From positions 1,116,001-1,180,000 of the forward strand of contig JALJCO010007928.1 of NCBI GenBank assembly GCA_023101725.1: 64,000 nucleotides of DNA, written 5' to 3'. Below are positions 33,111 to 44,552 of the stretch, piece after piece. Origin of the DNA: Atherinomorus stipes. Taxonomy: Eukaryota; Chordata; Actinopteri; Atheriniformes; Atherinidae. The translations under genes and the position numbers were made by a program. Below the pieces are notes generated by a model that was not told where the DNA came from, searched no databases, and was given only the letters and a program-made list of their open reading frames with translations. Each line of letters begins with the position of its first letter. The stretch's first letter is position 1.

Positions 33111-34762
33111 TTATGTAAAACCAGTAATAAATAATGATTTTAAAATACAAACACAATACATGTTTAATGAACACATTTCTTTTTAGCAAATCAAACTGGT
33201 GCTAATGGTAGCTGACTTTTTTAAGTGTAGATAAACTGAACTTTGTGGTTCAAGTTTGAACTGAACATCTAAAACCGGAACGAGGGCATATCCTGATAAA
33301 TTTATTCTTTTTTTTTTTTCGTGTGAATACATAAAAGCAGCTCCATCGCCTCATGTGTCCCTATAGGACCACGTTGCCATGGATACTGGAGATGACTTAG
33401 CGTTGGCATGTCTTTTAATCCTGACCATATCACAACAGCTGCTATAGCTCCAGTTGGATTAGCTCAATTACAACTTACTATTATTAAAGGACACTGTTCC
33501 CACTAATTCTAACTCCTTTTTCTGCTTGTCTGACAGTCTCCCATCCTGTGTAAGTGGCACTAACATACCAAACAAACCATTTAAGACCAAATATAGATTC
33601 AGTTTCCGGTTTTAAGAAGGCTGTTTCATTAAGATGAGCAGTGGGAAGCCCATGATGGTGTAATCCCGCTTGTCAAATTAACATCAAAGAATTGGCATGA
33701 ACTGAACAAGAGGAAGAACAACTGAGATGAAAAGAAATATTTTCCTGTAATTGACAGATAATCTAATAAAGACCTAAAGCAACAAATTAAAATGATCATC
33801 TATGACTTCCTAAATGTTTAATTTTGTTTTTGGCCTTTATGGCAAAGTCTCTGTTTTATTGAACTTTTGAAAGATCTCATGTCAATCAAATCCAGTGCCA
33901 TAGACCTTGTTTTGGGTTCTCTTTTGATCTCAAATGATCAGAAAATACCAAATGGGTTGTGTGTCTGTAGCGGAACAAGCTACAGTCCAACCAGTTAAAT
34001 ACAGGAACCAAAATATAGTAAATGCAGGATACTTTTGCACTTTCTCATCACCCAGTGTCAGGGGAGCTGTTAATGGATGCTAACTGGGCTTCTGTCAGAC
34101 AATGACATCATGTCCTTTTCTGTTGAAGCACAAAATACTGTAGAACAGATGGAGAGACGTTACTCTGCGATTTCTCAATGTTGCTTTAACTTTAAAATGA
34201 CCTTGGTCATAAAGTTTCTGAAAAAGAAACAAATTTCAGAAAACTGTATCATGAGAAGCTAACATTTCTGCTGTTTTATGAAGTTATCCATTTCTGCCTG
34301 TGTACAGAATGTAATGTCACACCCTGGTTATATGTATATTGAGTTGCAGAAATCTCTGCACACTTCAGCCATGACATTTAATCACCAACAGATAAAGGTG
34401 GACATGGACCATCTGGATCCTGGCAGTCACGTATATTTTGATTTGGCACATGGAACCATATTAGTGCACACCCCAAGAAAACAGCACAACTCCAACCAAA
34501 GCATAAAAACTGCTTAACAACAAGTGGGAGAATACGATGGAGAGTCCAACACGTTAAGTCGTCCCTTAATCAGCATACACAGGGGTTTTCACACAGACAT
34601 GGTTCTGGTTCTGGTTCTGGTTCTGGCACCAGCTCCATTCTCAAGTCTCAGAAGCTTGAGGTTTTTGTTGAACTAGTCCATGTTCACAATAATTTAGCCA
34701 GACCAAAAGAGAGTGGACTTAACTCTGCAGAAGTAAATATCAGCATCATGGAGATTTTTCCC
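33111..34762. other. non-coding stretch, nothing recognised
   Basis: AT-rich unique sequence with a T run near 33309-33320 and four GGTTCT units near 34600-34626. Small frames at 34077-34262 and 34278-34517 show no domain. Confidence 0.5.
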
Positions 34763-35601
34763 TTAAAGGGGAAATTCAGGATTTTTGACATAGGGCCTCA
34801 TTTACAAGTGAGCCAGGTCATACTTATCACTGAAAACAGTTTCAACATATTTCATCCCATTATTCTAGTTCCAGGAGGTCGCCGATGCTAATGCTAGTGT
34901 GAATCAATAGGAATCTGCTAGCCTGTCATTAAAAAAAAAATCTTATCCACTCCACAGATCATCCAAGGCAAATCAGCAAGCCTATCTGTGTAAATGCCTC
35001 GTTAAGCGAGTAAACTCGTGTTTAACGAGTAAACCTAGCCTCGTATAACAAATTTTGCATGATATATTGAGGAACTCGTTTCTTACCACGGAATGATACA
35101 CTTTGCTTCCAGGTGGTAGTGTTACTACCTTTGTCAGCGTATTCCACTTCATAGTGATATGGTGACAGTTAGTTTGATGAAAAAAAGTTTGAAATCGTCT
35201 TCAAAATTCAACATATCCTCGTGCCAAATTCCTTCATGCACGTAGCAGCAGATGACATCACTCTGCTGCCAAATACAGGAAGTAAAACTTTGTAAAGTGT
35301 CTCAGCAGCAACAATCAAACTGCAATGAATTGCAAGGTTAGTTTTCAACATTATTCTATTAACATGGCATTAACAGAGATAGTCTTAAGTTATAAATGAT
35401 TTGCCTCAGATGTTCTGTGGAGTGGTTAAGATTGTTTTTAATGACAAGCTAGCAGATTCCTATTAACTCACACTAGCATTAGCATCAGCGACCTCCTGGA
35501 ACTAGAATAATGGAATGAAATATTTGAAACTGTCTCCAGTTATAAGAAGGACCCTGGCTTACTTGTAAATGAGTCCCTAAAATCATGAATTTCCCCTTTA
35601 C
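34763..35601. mobile_element. TTAA-type palindromic element (family C), copy 1
   Basis: The left end TTAAAGGGGAAATTCAGG and the right end ...GAATTTCCCCTTTA are inverted repeats. The arms extend ~230 bp, pairing TTCCAGGAGGTCGCCGATGC with a GCGACCTCCTGGAACTAGAA block, and CATTTACAAGTGAGCC with CTTACTTGTAAATGAG. The left target is TTAA; the right is mutated to TTAC. The centre shares CTGCTGCCAAATACAGG with copy 2 at 39141-40348. Non-autonomous. Confidence 0.8.
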
Positions 35602-35811
35602 AGTCGATGATTAAGTCATCAGGCTCCATTATAACTTCAGTTTCCCGAAAGGAAAACCATTATATTCAGACAACTGAATGAAATTTATGTTAGAACGTCA
35701 ATACGAGTTCTTTACTCTATAAGTCACCTATCAGAATTCAAATCAGTTCCCAGGCAACAGAGTAACGCAGAAACATTCAAGTTTTCTCCAAATTAATAAT
35801 TCCACTGTGAG

Positions 35812-35908
35812 ATTAGATTTGATTAGATTTGATTTGATTTGATTTGATTTGATTTGATTTGATTTGATTTGATTCGATTCAATTAGATCAGATTAGATTA
35901 GATTAGAC
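35812..35908. repeat. (GATTT)n/(GATTA)n microsatellite
   Basis: About nine GATTT units, flanked by GATTA-like units that grade into ACTTTATTTACTGCCC. This resembles the reversed tail of an RTE/L2-type retrotransposon on the minus strand. Confidence 0.85.
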
Positions 35909-36538
35909 TTTATTTACTGCCCATAGGGGACTAACTGATTAATTTCTGTTGGTCTAATTGATTGATCGATCAATTGGCTGGCTGGTCAGTCATTATTGTG
36001 ATCATATAGTGATCTATAGCTGGTGGGCCGAGGAGACAAGATTCGCCCCTGATTGCTCCCTGCCCCCCCTCCTTCCACAGATAAAGATGGCAGGCCGATA
36101 GCAGAGCGTGCTTAATACTGTATATTATTGTATCCTTTAAACACAAATATATAAAAAATTTTACAGGCTTCTGTTGTTTAACTGTTAAATTACTAAAAGG
36201 CAACTTTTATGTTTGTGGCTGCTTTCGTTGTTCTTATTATTTTTACTTCATTAGTTGCTATTTTAATTTCAGTAAACAAGGGCAATATGATTTAAGGCGG
36301 TTCCGGTAAAGAGGATTAAATTATGTGCTGAAGCCTGTAATATGAATCTTTAGGATTACATTACATAAAACAGCACATAAATAAATACCGTTTCCACAAG
36401 CATAAAGCTTACTGGACACAAATGGGAAATTTTAAAAAATGCACGTCCACTGCAATCAACTCACAGTCACCTCTATCCACACACTTTAGTATGTTAACAG
36501 ATTTCTTCCCTATGTATTTAGTAACATTCTCAGCTTGG
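35909..36538. other. non-coding stretch, nothing further recognised
   Basis: Apart from the possible retrotransposon tail next to the microsatellite, and a short GATTGATCGATCAATTGG palindrome near 35960, nothing is identified. Confidence 0.45.
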
Positions 36539-36669
36539 TTAAAGGCCCAGTACCTGACTTTATTTTAATCTCTCTAAGGAAAATGCTTTCTACACAGTAT
36601 AATAGGTGTTTAAAGAGGTAATTTCATGACAATAAATCACTCATTGATTGCCTATATGCGTGAATCCAG

Positions 36670-38109
36670 GGGCCTCATGTACAAAGGGTTCGTACGCACA
36701 AAAACGTGGCGTACGATCATTTCCACGATAAAGTCGAGATGTATCAAGAATGGAGTGACCGTGGAAATGTGCGGAGCTTCACGTCAACTTCATGGCTGGC
36801 GTATGAACGTTTCTACAGTTGTGGAGACTTTGGCGACACTCGGAGGCGACGCTGGAAACTGTTTTAAGAAATAAATGTGAAAACAACCAGTCCTCAGACT
36901 GACTGATGTGATCAGAAACATAAACAAACAGCCCTCATAAACAATTAACACCCGCAATTATGTGTGGATATAAAAGCGCAAAGTGGAGCAAAAAAGTCTT
37001 CTGTCCTGCATGGCTGCTTTAGCTGGAAGAAGACGTTCGACATAGTGCATATGTAGAGAGCGTGTATTCAGAGGCCGAGAAGATTTGTTGATTTCATGAT
37101 AATTGGCTGTTTCAGCCGCTTTAGGTTTCCAGAGACAGCGCTGTGTACAGAGCTGAAGCCAGGCTGGGGGGGGGGGGGCAATACACCCAGGCCAGCTGCG
37201 CCTCCACGCGCTCCGGCGAATAAATGCACTTATATGCTGATTTATTTATTAATGCACTTAATTTGTGAGAACGTCTATATAATGATCTGGGCAATCACTT
37301 ATGTCAACACAGCAGGGGGGAGGACTCGGCCGGTATGGCAATTTCATAGTAGCAGGTCGGTTACGTCTGAGTCCGGGGGATGAGGAAATCCCCGAGGCTG
37401 TGACGCAGGTGATGCGGGAGGAATTCCCTCCTGCACGTCCTCTTATGGTGATAGCCTGTGTCAGCTAATAAATCCAGTATTTACAGTGACATCAGACTGT
37501 GAGGTGGAGACTGTATAAACACACGTTTCACAAATATATATTTATTTACCTTGAGACAAACCGGAGTCACCCGCGTGAACTCCCCCCACTTCTGGAAGAA
37601 GAAAAGCCGTCACGAGCAGCCGTCCTCCGATTCACATCCAACTTGAAATCAGACCACTTGCGGACTCTGACCGCATCACACACTCTCCCATTCACTTTTT
37701 TGTTGGAGTGTAATGTCGGACAACAGCGCGCTAAAGTGCACATTTTTGCGCGTTTCTACTTAAACAATCTGCCTCAAGTTTGTTCTCCGTGATTTTTATT
37801 TTTATTTTCATTCACTGTCATGCTCATATTTTGTATTTCTGATGGTGCAGAGAGGAGAGTCTCCGCTGCAGATCTCATTTAAATGTCATTTGCGTATTTA
37901 TGTTGAGGGTGTGGACAGGGAGGCGTCAGGTACTCCAACATGTGCGCTCAATTCCACGTTGATTGGGATGTACAAAGGAAAAGTACTTGGATCCATGCGT
38001 GCGCACAGATTCATACATCTGAAAACTTTTGTGCGTATGACGTTTTCAGGATTTCATCGTACGCCGAGTTTCAGGAAGAAATCCACGCAACTCTTTGTAC
38101 ATGAGGCCC
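36670..38109. mobile_element. PIF/Harbinger-type element, decayed, with 3-bp duplication
   Basis: The ends GGGCCTCATGTACAAAG and CTTTGTACATGAGGCCC are perfect inverted repeats, with subterminal TACGCAC/GTACG motifs. The flanking 3-bp duplication CAG (36667-36669 and 38110-38112) fits PIF/Harbinger. The pre-insertion sequence, GAATCCAGGCCTTTTT with a single CAG, is preserved in the related repeat near 42783-42798 (reverse strand). A transposase remnant lies inside at 37057-37164. A G run (37166-37178) and stops make it non-functional. Confidence 0.8.
37057..37164 (+). pseudogene. Harbinger transposase N-terminal remnant
   Basis: About 36 codons read ...RPRRFVDFMIIGCF then SRFRFPETALCTELKPG. 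The pattern RFRFP..(A/I)..LC.EL.P is characteristic of the N-terminal region of HARBI1-type transposases. A TAG precedes it (37054-37056), and a 13-base G run follows, after which the frame has no similarity. The DDE nuclease domain is missing. Confidence 0.5.
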
Positions 38110-38269
38110 CAGGCCTTTTTAGTTTAGGTTTCTAACGCTGTCGTGACGCTCCTCTCATGCCAATGCAGTTTGTTCTACAGAAGTTTCGGTTTCCAATCAG
38201 CCACTCACAGTGTTTCCTAACAAGGAGCACCCTCCCCTAGCGCGTGCATGGCAACACTTGTAAACAGAA

Positions 38270-38480
38270 CTGCATGGCGTCTACCAAAGGGAAAGTCGCG
38301 ATACCTCAGCAAAACAGCCTGAAAGCATCAAAACTGAGGAGGAGAGAGGCTTGAAAACCAGGAGAGACCAAAGAAGGAGTAAAGTTTGTGTAAATCTCGG
38401 TGGATTGTACTGAAGGTAGAGAGCAGCTGGACGCCTCGGACTGAATGTGGACTGGAAGTCCGCCTGGACAGGTATTTTTT
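38270..38480 (+). pseudogene. possible transposon-associated coding relic
   Basis: An ATG in good context (GCATGGCG, 38273) starts MASTKGKVAIPQQNSLKASK and stops after 27 codons. Other frames continue with an Arg-rich segment (RRDQRRSKVCVNLGG), then a GGACTGAATGTGGACTGG block and a donor-like ACAG|GTATTT. The Arg-rich ..R.RVNIG.. pattern resembles reading frames I associate with repeated fish transposon genes, but this is a weak recollection. It lies in the right half of the family D element and is frameshifted. Confidence 0.3.
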
Positions 38481-39140
38481 CAATAACTTTCTTCTTAGTA
38501 ACATTTTATATGTCCTCAGGTGCTGGCGCTTCCTCTGCTGGTCTACTGTATATAATACATAATGATATCTACACTGTAACGCAACAAAGTTTTACATCAC
38601 TTCCTCTCGAAGTGGCCAGGTAGATACTTCATTAGGTTGTCATGTTGTAACGTCGCCTATAACATCATAACACGTCACAATTGTGCATCTGTGTACATAA
38701 CTATAGTTACGGCAAACTATCAGTTTATGACAGAAAATGTCATTTAGCTGATCCGCAGCCATTTACTGCAACTAAAACAGGAAATTCACTGAAGATGCAA
38801 GTTTTCTCTCGAGAGTTTCTTTGTGCACGAGTATGATATTGTGCACGTTATTTCCTGTATGTTGAGTGGGAGGAGAGAAAAAAAAGAAGGAGCGTTTCTC
38901 ATTAGGAGAAACAGTTAGGGGCGGAGCTTAGAGTTCAAACTACACTGTTCACATCGCTCATGGTTCGAAAATGAGCAAAATCAGGTATAGCGCCTTTAAG
39001 CGTGGGGAATCTTTAGAGAGTTCCGTGCCGATCGACCACCGTCATTGCAAACTCTCCACATTGTCCCTGCTCTGTAGACATTCAAGTCAGGTCAGCTCTT
39101 GGGGGGCCCATTTTTGGCTTAGGATCCCCAAGCGTTTCCC

Positions 39141-40348
39141 TTATTGTTTGGAATTTTTTAAGTAGGGCTTTATTTTCAAGTTAGCCAGGGTATTACTTAT
39201 TACTGGAGACAGTTTCAACATATTTCATTCATATTTTAGTTACAAGAGATTGATGATGCTACTGTAATGCTAACGTAAGTCAAGGGGATTTTCTGCCATA
39301 AAAACAATCTTTCCACTCCATAAAACACCCGAGGCAAATCAGTTACAATGCAAGGCTATCTAGAGTATGTCAATGCCTGTGTTGGAATAATGTTACAAAT
39401 AAAACTAACCTATATGACAAATTATGCATTACATTTTTAAGGGACTAGTTTCTCACCAGCTGCAGACTTTGCTTTGGGTGGTATTCCAGGTTCATAGAGA
39501 TATGGTGATTGTTCGTTTAATGAAACAAATTCAAAATCATCTTCAAAATTGGGCATATCCTCATGCCTTTCTCATGTGGCCATTTTTGGACTGTATATTT
39601 GAGTAATCAAGACTCCTTTGTGCACGTAATATTACTCTGCTGCCAAATACAGGAAGTAAAACTAAAGCTGCTTTCAGGCTTGCATTGTGGAACATGAGCA
39701 GTAAAGTCCATCCGCTCTTTAACCGGACTCGTCTTTTCAAACCTGTGGCGTCCTTGCCGACTTATTGTACCTTGGTAGCTTTCAGACATCAGGAAATGTT
39801 GCGGATAAGTCAACACAGCCATGCTCTCCCTTCAACCTAGTCCAGAACATTTTCTTGTGCATTCAGCCAAAACGACGTGCCACAACATTTCCGCTCTTAT
39901 GACATGGGGACTAGCCGGTACATGTCCGAGGTAAAAGACCGGAATGCATGTCCGTACTATTACCGCTTTCCAGCGCAAGTCTGAAAGGGGTTTATGTTGC
40001 TGCTGAGACACCATCAAAATGCCACACAATGCAAGGTTAGTGTTATTTGAAACATCATTCTGTTAACACGGGCATTAACATGGATAGGCTTGCGTTGTAA
40101 ATGATTTGCCTCGTTCTGTGGAGTGGATAAGATTGTCTTTAATGACAGGCTCCCTTGACTTACATTAGCATCAGCAATCTCCTGCAACTAGAATAACGGG
40201 ATGAAATATGTTCTCCTTATTTTCTTTGAGTTCAGGCTGACTAGATGCATCTTCAAGAAATATGTTGAAACTGTCTCCAGTGATAAGTAGTGTCCTGGCA
40301 AACTCGAAAATGAGGCCCCATGTCAAAAATTCCAAACTATCCCTTTAA
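39141..40348. mobile_element. TTAA-type palindromic element (family C), copy 2
   Basis: The right end (complement) TTAAAGGGATAGTTTGGAA matches the degraded left end TTATTGTTTGGAATTTTTT. The arms pair AGACAGTTTCAACATATTTC with GAAATATGTTGAAACTGTC and share GTTTCAACATATTTCAT with copy 1. The interior CTGCTGCCAAATACAGGAAG matches copy 1 closely. It carries ~330 bp of extra sequence at 39667-39993. Non-autonomous. Confidence 0.75.
39667..39993. mobile_element. nested insertion in family C copy 2
   Basis: Absent from copy 1. Bounded by short inverted repeats GCTTTCAGGCTTGC and GCAAGTCTGAAAG. The interior is CG-containing, complex sequence (GACGTGCCACAACATTTCCG, CATGTCCGAGG) with no long frame of note. 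Target duplication not resolved. Confidence 0.45.
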
Positions 40349-42749
40349 GTAATCAGACAACTTCATTTTTAGCGCTCTTTATACAAGTAGCACATAGTGC
40401 TTTACACATTAAAATGGCAATTTTGCAAATAAAGACACAAGCCAAATGTATGACCCAGCAACATGAGAACATACCTGATCACAGTCAACACGGTCCATAG
40501 TAAGTCCTACCAAAGTCCAGGTACCAGAGAGAGAACATATAGCTTCCCATTTTCATGCCCTGACAGCTCTCTGGGTTTTAACAACCCATATTAAGTGGGT
40601 AATGTGGTGGTTGATTGGTGTGTGGAAGGTTGAAACACATGCAAGTTTGACTTCAAATAAAACGTATTGAAAGCTTCCATTCAGGTTTCATATTAGAACC
40701 AACGTTTTTTCTTTTACCAGCTCTCATGACACTGAGTGACAGTCTCACTTTGTCACAGAGTGAACAGCAGTGCTGGCCTAAGGCCTGTGTGTAGGTGTGT
40801 GTCTGTGGGTGTGTGTGTGTGTTTGTGTGTAGGGGTGTAGGGAGACAGAGGCCAGGGGGGAAGGTTCACCACGGCTTTGAAGCAGGTTCAGATATCTGCG
40901 TGCAGGTAGACAGGCTGCCTGCTACCTATAGCCAAGGATGGCCTACTGATATATGTGTGGGTGTGCGTGTGTGTGTGTGTGTGTGTTTGTGATTGTCAGT
41001 CTCAGGGGAGGTCTGTGGTGGTCACAGAACTCTGTCTGATAAATGAAGGATGGTCACATCTCCCTCTCTATTCTCTTCACCCCTCTCTACTTTCTATCAC
41101 TCTTTCCTTTCTCCTCACCCCTTCTTCTTCTCCTTGCATCTCTCCTTACATTTAAAGAAGAACAGACTGTATATAAATATCTATTATCCCTCTGTGGTTA
41201 TTGTTTCCTTTGTATTTGGGTTGTCATTGCTGTAAAGCTTGTTCCATGTGAAAGTTTTTGACTGTCCTGTCCGGCCTCCTTCATCACATTTCAGTCAATA
41301 TTTTGCAAAAAGAAACTCAAAAATCCCAAAGAGCATGAGACTATTGAATAATCCTGAACATATATTATTAGAATACTACGTTTTGCTAACTCCATTAAGT
41401 AAAAATGCAAGACTTGAGTTTTGTCTTTCCTGTTTTACCTAATAGGTATTTTCTGGTAATATTCCCATAGACACAGGTAAATGCTTTCTGCAAAAGAGCA
41501 TTAAGAAAGTAAATGTATGTGTATTTGTGGCAGGCAACACATGAACAAAGAGAGACAAAGTGGTAATATTACAGGCAGTTGCACCTGACTAATGCAGGCA
41601 CAGTTGGATGTTGATGTTCCTAATGGCAGAACAGATCGTTATAGCTAAATTATGCAACAGGGAGTTTTCTGGTGCGGGCCTGACAACTGTTGCCCGTCAC
41701 AGCTGTCTGGCTGGATGCCTCCCTCCCTGTCTTTGATCTTATAGATAGAAACAGTAACTTAACAGACTTTTCTGCATGTATACGGGCATAATTTTTAAGA
41801 GATTTTTTTCCTTAAAGTTTTCATAATTCAGCAATAATGGCTAAAAAAGAAAATGAATTAGAAGTGCTCCTGTTTTTGGCCTTTAGCTTTTTCCATATTT
41901 ACAAGCTGTGAGGGAGTAAATAAGGCAACTAGCTCATTGTTCACACCCACATACACACTTTATCAACACAAACACACTGGAGCAGACACCCTGAGGCATG
42001 TTGCTGAGCAGAGCAGCACAAGTTTGGAGGCTGAGGGCTGTCGCTCCTGCAGCATATGGGGAATGATGATGATGGAGTCAGAGTTAGATATCTCATAATT
42101 TCTTTTTTTCTTTATTGGTGTTCCACTGTTCTTGCTCTTCTCTATGTCTTCCTCTGTCATTCGTCTTTCTCAGCTTTACAGTTGGCCAAATGTCAGTTTT
42201 GTTGTTTTTGATAAGACATTAAAACTCACTGTCTTGTTTTAGAAACAAGCTGCAAAATTTAAACATCTTAAATTCCTTTCTTCACCCTCATTTATGAGGC
42301 TAGGCCCTCCAAACGTCCCTCATGGCAGGCAGGGTGGTATTAGACCTTCAGCTGCCAAAAAAAAGTGTTTCCTCTTCAAGTCAATGATGAAAACAACAGA
42401 CCCAGATAACATTAACACATTGTGAACATTAGTAATGTAATTAGGAGTGAACGCTGCAATAACTGTAAGAAAACATTGCTGTTTTATGACTGTTTGGTTT
42501 ATTGACACCACAAAGGAAAAAAAAACTCTAACTTTTTTCAACTGACACTGAGAACTCCTGCTAGCTTGTGGTCTCCTTACAAACGTTTCCAAGTTATCCT
42601 TTTGTCTTCTTTTCTCCGGAGCACAGACATTTTCTACCTGAGGGGAAACAAAAATAAGCCTCCATTAAATGACTGTTTTGTTTATGGACAGCCTTCAAAT
42701 GTGAAGTGCCTGGTCACAATGGTACAGTACACAAATGTATAGTATCTTT
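40349..42749. other. non-coding stretch with TG repeats
   Basis: TG-rich runs lie at 40788-40832 and 40955-40990, followed by a pyrimidine-rich block (41055-41140). No gene, exon or mobile element recognised in the remainder. Confidence 0.5.
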
Positions 42750-43170
42750 TTTTAGGCCAAATGTTAGCGGCCAAATGTTAAAAAGGCCTGGATTCATGCT
42801 TATACATAATCAATGAGTGATTTATTTTTATGAAAATACCTCTTTTAACACACATTATACCGTGTAGTAATGGTAGTAATGTAATGTAGGTTAATCAGTA
42901 CATTAATCAGTAATGTAGTTTTGATGCAGGAAAAAGACGGTCACGTTAAATAAAAACACTGTAAGCGATTGTTATGGATTCTTCTCCCGTCAGCAAACGA
43001 TCCAGATCAACTGAAAGATACTAAAAAGTGTAACTACGGAGAAAAAGGTGAGTAAACAACATTATAGCTTCAGTTTGTGCACGCTCCCATGACGGCTTGG
43101 CTCGTGGCTGCAGTTACCTGAAGCGGCAGTAGCGAGTTTCGTTTCTAAATCTTGCCTCAAGTCCCTTTAA
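42750..43170 (-). mobile_element. TTAA element related to family D, inverted copy
   Basis: On the minus strand it starts TTAAAGGGACTTGAGGC (TTAA at 43167-43170). It later contains AATAAATCACTCATTGATT and GAATCCAGGCCTTTTT, shared with the left half of the element at 36539. It has ~250 bp absent from that copy and lacks the Harbinger insertion, so it serves as an empty-site reference. The far end is not precisely defined. Confidence 0.55.
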
Positions 43171-43171
43171 T

Positions 43172-43550
43172 TAGGGCTGCCACGAACGATTATTTTGACA
43201 ATTGACTAGTTACCGGTTATTTTGGCCATTAGTCGACTAATCGGATCATACAAAAACTGTAGCATATTTACAGTGCCAGTCAAAAGTTTGGACACTTTCT
43301 CATTGAATCTAATCGAAAAATGAGTCCAAACTTTTGACTGCTAGTGTGTGTGGTAATTTATGTAAATATACAATTCAAGAAAAGATGACCAAACAGAAAG
43401 GCGGCAGCAAGGCAGCAGAAAGTAAAGTGGCAATTTTGTGAGGAAAAACAAAACTTTAAGACAATATATGATTCGATTATTAAATTAGTTGTCTAGACTA
43501 TTTTGACAGTCAACGATTAGTTGATTAATCGACTAATCGTGGCAGCCTTA
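43172..43550. mobile_element. non-autonomous hAT element with a nested Tc1-type fragment
   Basis: The ends TAGGGCTGCCACGAACGATTA and TAATCGTGGCAGCCTTA are inverted repeats of the hAT type, and the subterminal motif ATTAGTCGACTAATCG recurs. The flanks CCTTTAAT and TTGTTAAT match at 5 of 8 positions, a decayed duplication. A short Tc1-like palindrome lies inside at 43271-43343. Confidence 0.75.
43271..43343. mobile_element. short Tc1/mariner-type palindrome nested in hAT
   Basis: CAGTGCCAGTCAAAAGTTTG ... CAAACTTTTGACTGCTAG, preceded by TA. This is the common terminus of a fish Tc1-like family, here reduced to two inverted ends ~30 bp apart. Confidence 0.7.
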
Positions 43551-44552
43551 TTGTTAATTCTTTTTTACTTCCTCAAGTCGTTTTTACTGCCTTATTTTAT
43601 TTCATTTTATTTCATTGTTATACTACATTGGCTTAAGCCTAACAAAACAGCAAGAGAAAGCAGATATCTATATCTATATATATAGATATAGATATATACA
43701 TATGACTTACAGTATAGTACAGTATGAGGCATGAGATGAACATATTTTACAAATCAGTATTTCTTCTCCATTTGGAGTGAAATTTCGTTCCAACCATCTG
43801 CAACCTTCTTTCTTCCTCTCTCCCTCCTCCTGGTACGAAGATGACAGTAAAGCGTGTGTCATGGTAGATTCAGTCTCTTCCCTCCCTCCTACTGTATGTC
43901 ATGTTAGTGTAATAAACCTCCTCTCTGCGCCTCCACCTCACTCCTGCCGCTCTGTCAGTGTGTTTGTTGCCATGAATGGGATTTAGTGTCATACAGAGAG
44001 CCAAGGCTTCTTACAGCATGTTCTCACACACCCCTGTCCCTCCCAAACCAAGCTGCATGTGTGTGTTAGTGAGAGTGTGTGTCAGGTAGGTTAATGCATC
44101 CCTGTCATCAAAAGCCTTATCTCAGTTGGACAGGATTCAGCGCTCCACCTCAGTGTCAACTTAACACACAAGCATGCACACACTTAAAGTTACATGACTT
44201 ATGTCTTGGCACCTCATTAAGGTTTCCCTGGGAGTTTAAATGGAAGCAAACACCAACAAACTTTATTTGGTCGCTTGTCAAAGATCTTCCGCATGTTTGA
44301 ATGTAAGCACTGGGATTGCAGATGGTACTGGTATTAGGGCTGGAAAATGAATGCCTTAAATATTTCTGCAACCATGACTGAGATGTGATGTGTTTGCCGC
44401 AGGGAATGTGGACTTTCAGCAGCTGCTGGTGCTTTCTGGACTCTTCGTATCACATAAAGAAAAACAGATGCTCTCATACACATTTTGATTTGAGCTCTTG
44501 TAGAATAAGAAGAAATTTGTTCCTGTTTTCTTGTTGTTGGCATCATATTTTC
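43551..44552. other. non-coding stretch, nothing recognised
   Basis: A perfect AT palindrome TATCTATATCTATATATATAG... lies at about 43667-43697. Small frames elsewhere show no domain. No gene. Confidence 0.5.

Larger units (their letters stand above)
36539..38999. mobile_element. TTAA-flanked element (family D) interrupted by a Harbinger element
   Basis: The left end TTAAAGGCCCAGTACCTGAC and the right end, as complement, TTAAAGGCGCTATACCTGAT are imperfect inverted repeats with TTAA at both ends (36539-36542 and 38996-38999). Removing the nested element at 36670-38109 leaves ~1.0 kb. Part of the left half (AATAAATCACTCATTGATT ... GAATCCAGGCCTTTTT) recurs in reverse complement at 42775-42845. 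TTAA targets occur in piggyBac-like and Kolobok elements; which applies here is undetermined. Confidence 0.7.

Noticed and set aside
43667..43697. AT palindrome as a regulatory hairpin or terminator
   Set aside because: It is a simple TATC/GATA-type alternating sequence; intrinsic terminators are not relevant in this eukaryotic context.
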